This document shows positions 58,353 to 64,000 of a stretch of 64,000 bases of DNA, piece by piece. The stretch's first letter is position 1; every line of letters starts with the position of its first letter. The notes beneath the pieces were generated by a model. That model was not told the origin of the DNA. It saw nothing but the letters and a program-made list of their open reading frames with translations, and did no database searches. This DNA is from an uncultured Bradyrhizobium sp. GTDB taxonomy: Bacteria; Pseudomonadota; Alphaproteobacteria; Rhizobiales; Xanthobacteraceae. Position numbers and translations under genes: made by a program. Where the stretch lies: assembly GCF_936928535.1 (NCBI RefSeq), contig NZ_CAKZHY010000119.1, forward strand, positions 1 through 64,000, read 5' to 3'.

Positions 58353-59168
58353 CTACCCCGGCGACGGCACGTTGTAATTGGTGAAGTCGATCTTGAACAT
58401 ATTGGGATCGAGCTTCTTGCTCGTGTCCAGATTGTAGACCGCGAATGTGGTGTCGTAGCCTTGGGGATCGGTCACCGTCCATTGCTTCAACTGGCCGTCC
58501 TTGGCGCCGAGCATCAGCAAGAGGCGAGAGGTGCCGACCAGCGCCTGCTTCTCCTCGATGGTGACGCTGATGAAGAGGTCGTCGGCCGTGACGTTGACGA
58601 CGTTGGTGTCCTTCATCAGGTCGATGCGGTCTGACAACAGGAAGCGCAACGGCGTCTGCGAGAGCGGATAGACGTCCTGCGTCGCGAGCTTGCGGTCGCG
58701 CACCACGACAGAGGATCCATCGGCAACGATGTCGATCGGGCTCGGCGGATCATATTCGACGCGCATCTTGCCGGGCTTCTGGATGTAGAAATCGCCCTGC
58801 GTCTTGCTGCCGTCGGGGCCGACCTGGACGAAATTCCCGACCAGCGTCGACAGCGAGGACAGATAGGCGCTGACCTTGGCCGCCTGCGCCTTCTGCTTGT
58901 CGTCGAAGGTCTGGAAGATGCTGCTCGGCACGTTGCGGCGTGGATCGGGAATGATCGGGTTCGGTGGCGCCTGCGTCGCGCCGGTCACCGCCGGCCCCCC
59001 CGAGGGCTGAGCATTGTCGCGGCCCTTCGGCGCCGGCTTCGGCACCGGCACGTTCTGCGCATACGAGGCTGCCGTCGCCATCATTGCGGTGACGAGAAGC
59101 ACGGCCGCCACGCGTGCGCTTCGCGCAGCGATAAGGGCAGCGAATCCAAGGTCCGGATGTCTGGTCAA
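58353..59168 (-). CDS. lolA: LolA-like outer-membrane lipoprotein carrier protein
   Basis: A 271-residue exported protein: signal region VAAVLLVTAMMATAASYAQN, a Pro-rich linker to about 75, then the LolA beta-sheet core with QGDFYIQKPGKMRVEYDPPSPIDIVADGSSVVVRDRKLATQDVYPLSQTPLRFLL. LolA carries lipoproteins from LolCDE to the outer membrane. The long linker is unlike enterobacterial LolA. It lies 95 bp after ftsK on the same strand. The assignment to LolA rather than another carrier of the same fold is fairly safe. Confidence 0.88.
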   Translation of the reverse strand: MTRHPDLGFAALIAARSARVAAVLLVTAMMATAASYAQNVPVPKPAPKGRDNAQPSGGPAVTGATQAPPNPIIPDPRRNVPSSIFQTFDDKQKAQAAKVSAYLSSLSTLVGNFVQVGPDGSKTQGDFYIQKPGKMRVEYDPPSPIDIVADGSSVVVRDRKLATQDVYPLSQTPLRFLLSDRIDLMKDTNVVNVTADDLFISVTIEEKQALVGTSRLLLMLGAKDGQLKQWTVTDPQGYDTTFAVYNLDTSKKLDPNMFKIDFTNYNVPSPG

Positions 59169-59263
59169 CGCGTCGTCCTAACGTGGCTGGCGCCGTTCTA
59201 GCGTGATTTCGGGCAAAAGCGGAGATCGATTTTGCGTGAAAATAGCATTCCGAGGCTGATGCC

Positions 59264-61747
59264 TCACATATGGCTGTCTTCTTCCTCGACCAGAATCTCG
59301 CGTTTGCCGGCGTGATTGGCGGGTCCGACAATGCCTTCCAGTTCCATGCGCTCCATCAGCGATGCGGCGCGGTTATAGCCGATCTGCAGGCGGCGCTGGA
59401 TGTAGCTGGTCGAGGCCTTGCGGTCGCGTTTGACGATCGCAACGGCCTGCTGGAACAGATCGCCGCCGCCATCCGCACCCATGCCGCTGGCGTCGAACAC
59501 GGCGCCGCCATCTTCGTCCTCGCTCGGCTCTTCGGCCGTGACGGCCTCGAGGTATTCGGGCTGGCCCTGCGTCTTGAGATGGCGCACCACCTTCTCGACT
59601 TCCTCGTCCGAGGCAAACGGTCCATGCACGCGGCTGATGCGGCCGCCGCCGGCCATGTAGAGCATGTCGCCCTGGCCGAGCAGCTGCTCGGCGCCCATCT
59701 CGCCGAGAATGGTGCGGCTGTCGATCTTCGAGGTGACCTGGAAGGCGATGCGGGTCGGGAAGTTCGCCTTGATGGTACCGGTGATGACGTCCACTGACGG
59801 ACGCTGGGTCGCGAGAATCACATGCAGGCCGGCGGCGCGCGCCATCTGCGCGAGGCGCTGCACCGCGCCTTCGATGTCCTTGCCGGCGACCATCATCAGG
59901 TCGGCCATTTCGTCGACGATGATGACGATGTAGGGCAGCGGATCGAGCGAGAGCTTCTCTTCCTCGTAGATCGCCTTGCCGGTTTCCTTGTCGAAGCCGG
60001 TGTGCACCGTGCGCGTCGGCTCCTCGCCCTTGGCTTTCAGCTCGAGCAGGCGCGTGTTGTAGCCGTCGATGTTGCGCACACCGAGCTTGGCCATGTTCTT
60101 GTAGCGCTCTTCCATCTCGCGCACGGCCCATTTCAGCGCGACCACCGCCTTCTTCGGATCGGTCACGACAGGCGTGAGCAGATGGGGAATGCCGTCATAG
60201 ACCGAGAGTTCGAGCATCTTCGGATCGACCATGATCAGCCGGCACTGGTCCGGGCGCAGCCGATAAACCAGGCTGAGGATCATGGTGTTGATCGCAACCG
60301 ATTTGCCCGAGCCGGTGGTGCCGGCGATCAGCATGTGCGGCGTGCGTGCGAGGTCGATGATAACAGGATCGCCGCCGATGGTCTTGCCGAGGCAGAGCGG
60401 TAGCTTTGCGACGGTATCAGTCGCCTCCTTCGCGATGAGCAGCTCGCGCAGATAAACCTTTTCGCGATGCGCGTTCGGCAACTCGATGCCGATGGCATTG
60501 CGGCCCGGAACGACGGCGACGCGCGCCGAGAGTGCACTCATCGAACGCGCGATGTCGTCGGCAAGCCCGATCACGCGGGATGATTTGATGCCCGGTGCGG
60601 GCTCCAGCTCGTACAGTGTGACGACCGGACCCGGATTGGCCTTCACGATCTCGCCGCGCACGCCGAAATCTTGCAGTACGCCTTCGAGCGAACGCGAATT
60701 GGCTTCCAGCTCGGCCTTGCTGAGCGGCTGGCGATCGCCGGCCTTGGGTGCGGCCAGCACTGACACCGAGGGAAGTTCGAACTTGTCGCCCTTCTTGGCC
60801 GCCACCTTCGGCGCAGCCTTCTTGCGCGGGGTGCGCACGGGCGCCTCTTCCTCTTCTTCCTCTTCCTCCACGTCTTCTTCCGAATCGTGCTCGTCCTCGT
60901 AGTCCTCGTCTTCGGACTGCGGTGAGATCGAGGGTGCGGCGCGGCGGCCGCCGAGATTGGGTTCCTGTCGGCTGAACGAAACGGCCTTGGCCTTCGGTCC
61001 GCTCGAGACCAGCGAGCGATAGGCCGCACCAAACAGCCAGATCAGCCGCGCTTTCGTGCTCATCAACGCGTGGAACAGCCAGCCCAGCGACACCGAACCG
61101 CGATCGCTCTCCTCGTCGTCATCGAGCGGCTTGTCGTCGTTCTCGATCTCCGTGTGCTCGTCGTCGTGCTCGCGCGCGCCGAGGCCGCACGCAATCAGGA
61201 ACGTCGCGGCCAGCGCCACGAACAGGATGGCGCCAAGCACGATGCGATAGATCGCGCCTGGCGGCCCGAAGATCACCGCGGGCGCGCGCACCAGCGCATC
61301 GCCAACGACGCCGCCGAGGCCGGTCGGCAGCGGCCAGGCACCGCCATGCGGCCAGCAGCTGACAAAGCCCGCCGCGATCACCGTGCAGAGAATCCAGGAG
61401 CCGAGCCGCAGCGCCTCGCGGTCGAACGGGCGATGGGTCATCATGCGCCAGCCCCACACCGCGACCGTCAGGATCAGCATGATGGCGCCGAGCCCGAGAA
61501 TCTGCATCGCGAGGTCGGCGCCGATGGCGCCGGCATAACCGAGGACATTGTGGATCGGCCGTGAGGTCGCGTGGCTGAGGCTCGGGTCCTGCACCGACCA
61601 GGTCATCAGCGCAGCGGATGCGACGCCCGAGAGCGTGACCAGGCCAAAGCCGGTCAGCTCGCGCAAGCGCCGGCTCAGCGCTTCGCGGATTGAAGGCGGC
61701 AAATGGCCGACCAGAGGGATCACACGTTCGATTGCCGACATGCTCAT
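59264..61747 (-). CDS. ftsK: FtsK DNA translocase
   Basis: FtsK moves terminus DNA to the septum and activates dimer resolution at dif. The 827-residue protein has four N-terminal membrane segments (about 30-50, 78-98, 115-130, 165-185), an acidic low-complexity linker (encoded 60838-60925), then the motor with Walker A GTTGSGKSVAINTMILSLV and Walker B YIVIIVDEMADLMMVAGKD. A C-terminal gamma winged helix (KRDRKASTSYIQRRLQIGYNRAASLMERMELEGIV) follows. It lies 9 bp after the DapC-like gene and is probably in the same transcript, downstream of a CtrA site. Confidence 0.97.
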   Translation of the reverse strand: MSMSAIERVIPLVGHLPPSIREALSRRLRELTGFGLVTLSGVASAALMTWSVQDPSLSHATSRPIHNVLGYAGAIGADLAMQILGLGAIMLILTVAVWGWRMMTHRPFDREALRLGSWILCTVIAAGFVSCWPHGGAWPLPTGLGGVVGDALVRAPAVIFGPPGAIYRIVLGAILFVALAATFLIACGLGAREHDDEHTEIENDDKPLDDDEESDRGSVSLGWLFHALMSTKARLIWLFGAAYRSLVSSGPKAKAVSFSRQEPNLGGRRAAPSISPQSEDEDYEDEHDSEEDVEEEEEEEEAPVRTPRKKAAPKVAAKKGDKFELPSVSVLAAPKAGDRQPLSKAELEANSRSLEGVLQDFGVRGEIVKANPGPVVTLYELEPAPGIKSSRVIGLADDIARSMSALSARVAVVPGRNAIGIELPNAHREKVYLRELLIAKEATDTVAKLPLCLGKTIGGDPVIIDLARTPHMLIAGTTGSGKSVAINTMILSLVYRLRPDQCRLIMVDPKMLELSVYDGIPHLLTPVVTDPKKAVVALKWAVREMEERYKNMAKLGVRNIDGYNTRLLELKAKGEEPTRTVHTGFDKETGKAIYEEEKLSLDPLPYIVIIVDEMADLMMVAGKDIEGAVQRLAQMARAAGLHVILATQRPSVDVITGTIKANFPTRIAFQVTSKIDSRTILGEMGAEQLLGQGDMLYMAGGGRISRVHGPFASDEEVEKVVRHLKTQGQPEYLEAVTAEEPSEDEDGGAVFDASGMGADGGGDLFQQAVAIVKRDRKASTSYIQRRLQIGYNRAASLMERMELEGIVGPANHAGKREILVEEEDSHM

Positions 61748-61756
61748 GGGCCCCGC

Positions 61757-62971
61757 CTAACCCAGAGTTTCGACCAGCCGGTGCAGCGCCTGCGCCGTGG
61801 TCTCACCGTCCTGCACCAGCGCCAGCCGGATGTAGCCGGCACCGGGATTGAAGCCATCGGGCTGAAGCCGCGCCAGATAGGAGCCGGGCACCACCCGCAC
61901 GCCGGCCTCCTTGAACAGCTTGAGAGTCACGGAGACGTCGTCGCCGATCTCGGACGTGTTGAGCCAGACGCAGAAGCCGGCGTCGGGCCGGCGATAGCCG
62001 TAACGGTTGCCGATGATCTGGTCGGCGAGATCGAACTTGATCCGGTAGAGCCTGCGGTTTTCCTCGACATGCGCCTCGTCGCCATAGGCGACGGTCGCGA
62101 CATGCTGGAGTGGAACCGGCACCTGAGGCGCTGCGATGTTGCGCAGCTCGAGGAATTTGCCGATGAAAGTCTTGTCGCCGGCGGCGAAGCCGACGCGCAG
62201 GCCCGGCAGGTTGGAGCGCTTCGACAGCGACTGGAAGGCAGCCACGCGAGTGAAATCGGGGCCCGCGCATTCGAGCGCGCTGCCGGGTGCCTGGCGCGTG
62301 TAGATCTCCGAATAGCACTCGTCGCTGAGGATCATGAAGTTGTGGCGATCGGCGAGGCTTTTCAGGCGGGTGAAGTAATCGCGCGAGGCAACCGAGCCCT
62401 GCGGATTGGCCGGCGAGGCCAGATAGAACGCCACGGTGCGCGCCAGCGTCGCCTCGTCGATGGCATCAAGATCGGGCAGGAAGCCGTTTTCGACCGTGGT
62501 CGGCAGATAGACCGGCTCGCAGTTAGCTGCGCCAGCGCCGGCGCCATAGACCGGATAAAACGGATTCGGCATCAGGATCGCGGGCTTGCCGGGCTTCGGC
62601 CCGACATAGCGGGCGGCCGCGATGGCGGCGAGGAACAGCCCTTCCCGGCTGCCATTGAGGACCAGAATCTCGCTTTTGGCGTCGATCGCGCGCGGCAGCT
62701 TGAAGCGCGACGACAGCCAGGCGCTCGCGGCGTTCCGGAACGGCTCCATGCCCTGGTTCATCGGGTAACGGCCGAAATCGGCGATATGCTTGGCCAGCAC
62801 CGGGCCGACGAAATCGGGCACGGGATGCTGCGGTTCGCCGACAGCCAGCGAAATCAATGGCTTGCCGGGTTGATGCGGCGCCAGCAGCTCGTTCAGTCGG
62901 ACGAAGGGCGAGCGTTGGTTGTCGGAGCTTCCACTGGCCTGCGGCGCACGGGTTGAAGCGGTCATGACCAT
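61757..62971 (-). CDS. Class I/II aminotransferase, DapC-like
   Basis: A 404-residue fold-type I PLP aminotransferase. GKPLISLAVGEPQHPVPDFV, NGSREGLFLAAIAAARYV and PNPFYPVYGAGAGAANCEPVYLPT lead to the PLP Lys in FQSLSKRSNLPGLRVGFAAGD. The sequence resembles succinyldiaminopimelate transaminase (DapC) used in lysine and peptidoglycan precursor synthesis, but substrate choice cannot be read from the motifs. Starts at one of two nearby ATGs, 62971 or 62965. Together with ftsK it may form a CtrA-controlled unit; upstream lies a perfect TTAA-N7-TTAA. Confidence 0.85.
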   Translation of the reverse strand: MVMTASTRAPQASGSSDNQRSPFVRLNELLAPHQPGKPLISLAVGEPQHPVPDFVGPVLAKHIADFGRYPMNQGMEPFRNAASAWLSSRFKLPRAIDAKSEILVLNGSREGLFLAAIAAARYVGPKPGKPAILMPNPFYPVYGAGAGAANCEPVYLPTTVENGFLPDLDAIDEATLARTVAFYLASPANPQGSVASRDYFTRLKSLADRHNFMILSDECYSEIYTRQAPGSALECAGPDFTRVAAFQSLSKRSNLPGLRVGFAAGDKTFIGKFLELRNIAAPQVPVPLQHVATVAYGDEAHVEENRRLYRIKFDLADQIIGNRYGYRRPDAGFCVWLNTSEIGDDVSVTLKLFKEAGVRVVPGSYLARLQPDGFNPGAGYIRLALVQDGETTAQALHRLVETLG

Positions 62972-63056
62972 TCTGGGCGCCAGTACTCTTCGAACGGCCG
63001 GTCGCGCGCGGGGCGCCGGCGGGAAAGCGGTTCAGTTCACCATAGATAGGGCGAGG

Positions 63057-63071
63057 TTAAGACGCGATTAA
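63057..63071. promoter_or_regulatory. Perfect CtrA consensus site upstream of the dapC-like/ftsK unit
   Basis: TTAA (63057-63060), seven bases, TTAA (63068-63071), 8 of 8 fixed positions. It is 86-100 bp upstream of the first ATG of the aminotransferase gene, a normal promoter distance. The rest of the 210-bp gap 62972-63181 shows only GC-rich sequence and no gene. Confidence 0.55.
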
Positions 63072-63181
63072 CCATCGGCGGGCCGGCTCGTCCAGAGCGG
63101 GAAAATTGGGGCCGGATAACAACGGGATGGGTGGGCGTGTCCGGCTCCCCGGCATGACGCGCTTCGCGACATCGGCGCCCT

Positions 63182-63586
63182 TCAATGCCCGGGCAGCTTG
63201 TCAAACGTCGCCATCCCCGCGGGGATCGTGTGGAACTCCTGCTTGTCGCAGGTGAAGATCGCCATCTGCGGATGGAATTGTTCGGGCTCGTCCAGCGTGC
63301 CGACCTTCACGACCGCTGCAGGCAGTCCCGGGACCTTGGTCACCAGATGGGTGCCGCACTCGGCGCAGAACTCGCGCGTAACCGCGCGCTCGAGGTCCTT
63401 GCGGGTGAACTGCTTGGGGCGGCCGGTGATGTAGGTGAAGCCGTCCAAGGGCATCGCAATGAACGTGTTGGGTGCGCCGCCCGAGATGTACTGGCACTCG
63501 CGGCAGTGACATTGCGCCTGCATCATCGGATCGCCTTCGGCCACATAGCGCACTTCGCCGCAATAGCATCCGCCTTCCAAACGCAT
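63182..63586 (-). CDS. GFA family zinc-binding protein
   Basis: A 134-residue protein of the GFA (glutathione-dependent formaldehyde-activating-like) fold. Cys-rich zinc motifs are visible: GCYCGEVRY, AQCHCRECQYISGGAPNTF and FCAECGTHLV. ATG at 63586 is chosen because a GGGGAGG site precedes it; an upstream frame to 63676 reads non-family sequence. The best known member acts with glutathione on formaldehyde, but most GFA proteins have unknown substrates. Confidence 0.88.
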   Translation of the reverse strand: MRLEGGCYCGEVRYVAEGDPMMQAQCHCRECQYISGGAPNTFIAMPLDGFTYITGRPKQFTRKDLERAVTREFCAECGTHLVTKVPGLPAAVVKVGTLDEPEQFHPQMAIFTCDKQEFHTIPAGMATFDKLPGH

Positions 63587-63674
63587 GACGACCTCCCCGT
63601 GTTGTTTTTCGTTGTGGTCGTTATTTCTGCGCCGGCCACGCCGAATGGCAATCCCTTTCTCGCGCCATCTGATC

Positions 63675-63709
63675 AAAAAGAAAGGGGCTCCAACTTGCGC
63701 TGGAGCCCC
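63675..63709 (-). terminator. Intrinsic terminator of amtB
   Basis: Read on the minus strand, GGGGCTCCA (63701-63709) and TGGAGCCCC (63684-63692) form a perfect 9-bp stem with an 8-nt loop, followed by TTTCTTTTT (63675-63683). It lies about 85 bp after the amtB stop and is a strong terminator for that gene. Confidence 0.85.
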
Positions 63710-63793
63710 TCAACGGTCGGGGCATTGCCGGGTACGTGCCCAAACCGTAGGAGTGGACGGGATTTCCGTGGAGATCCCGCCCGGGAGGAACGG

Positions 63794-64000
63794 TTACATG
63801 TTGTAAGCGCGCTCGGTGTGCTCGGTGATGTCGAGGCCTTCACGCTCGGTCTCGACGTTGGCGCGGAGGCCAACGATCACGTCGACGACCTTGTAGAGGA
63901 TCGCCGAGCCGATGCCCGACCACACCAGCGTGGTGCAGACGGCTTCGATCTGCGAGATCATCTGCGCGGCGAAGTCGTAATCGGCAACCTTCGGCGGGAT
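63794..64000 (-). CDS. amtB: AmtB ammonium transporter, C-terminal part (truncated by the window end)
   Basis: The last 69 codons of a gene that begins beyond the window. The translated end contains IGSAILYKVVDVIVGLRANVETEREGLDITEHTERAYNM, matching the final membrane helix and the cytoplasmic tail of AmtB; EREGLDITEH...RAYN is the conserved tail that contacts the PII protein GlnK. It is read toward the terminator at 63675-63709. glnK, usually upstream of amtB, would lie outside the window. Confidence 0.9.
   Translation of the reverse strand: MPPKVADYDFAAQMISQIEAVCTTLVWSGIGSAILYKVVDVIVGLRANVETEREGLDITEHTERAYNM

Noticed and set aside
1..64000. CRISPR array, prophage or IS element
   Set aside because: No regularly spaced direct repeats, phage genes or transposase frames were seen; the repeats present are short palindromic intergenic elements.
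1..64000. tRNA or rRNA genes
   Set aside because: No T-loop-like GGTTCGAATCC pattern with matching arms was found in the non-coding gaps; short or unusual genes could still be missed by eye.

Overview
The window looks like chromosomal core DNA of a GC-rich alphaproteobacterium of the order Hyphomicrobiales, most likely Bradyrhizobium or a close relative. The reasons are the gene order around the predicted origin, alphaproteobacterial families (DUF2585 beside hslVU, CenR-type regulator, LptE/HolA/LeuS block, Cpa/Tad pilus genes), candidate CtrA and GANTC sites, and many short palindromic intergenic repeats of the kind common in that genus. No IS element, prophage, CRISPR array, tRNA or rRNA was recognised.

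Layout. 0-8.5 kb: stress and housekeeping genes (grpE, hrcA divergent from rph-rdgB-hemW; an LpoA-like lipoprotein divergent from rsmI-yraN-gshB). 8.9-14.6 kb: part of a Tad/Flp pilus system (cpaBCDE, a TadD-like lipoprotein, a PilZ protein) without the ATPase, platform or pilin genes. 14.8-20 kb: comM, a secreted hypothetical, a hybrid histidine kinase and a histidine phosphatase. 20-24.8 kb, minus strand: hisB, a DUF2628 protein, hisH, hisA, hisF, hisE and coaA. 25-27.5 kb: hslV, a DUF2585 membrane protein and hslU. 27.7-35.5 kb: a polytopic membrane protein, then smr, mltA, a Tim44-like gene, secB, dnaQ, coaE, maf and ppsR. 35.5-35.9 kb: a non-coding gap with the features of oriC. 35.9-44.6 kb, plus strand: hemJ, rho, mnmE, mnmG, rsmG, parA and parB, with five near-perfect parS sites and one degenerate one. 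44.8-49.2 kb, minus strand: holA, lptE, leuS. 49.4-64 kb: two GGDEF proteins, a YggS-type PLP protein, a hydratase, an L,D-transpeptidase-like protein, a cenR-like regulator, a cNMP-binding protein, a membrane protein, xthA, lolA, ftsK, a DapC-like aminotransferase, a GFA protein and the 3' end of amtB.

The central theme is chromosome replication and segregation. dnaQ-coaE-maf-ppsR point left and hemJ-rho-mnmE-mnmG-rsmG-parAB point right, away from a 460-bp gap. The gap holds four GANTC methylation sites within 50 bp, a CtrA-like site and a TGTGG cluster. parS sites follow 4-6 kb away, next to parAB. ftsK lies about 25 kb from the gap and its transcription unit is preceded by a perfect TTAA-N7-TTAA site.

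No clearly new multi-gene system was found. The most interesting items are the origin/parS architecture, parS sequences that overlap or lie inside rsmG, the candidate CtrA sites, a repeat element that forms the start of HemW, and a MITE-like element with 20-bp terminal inverted repeats. All motif calls were made by eye; no database search was run.
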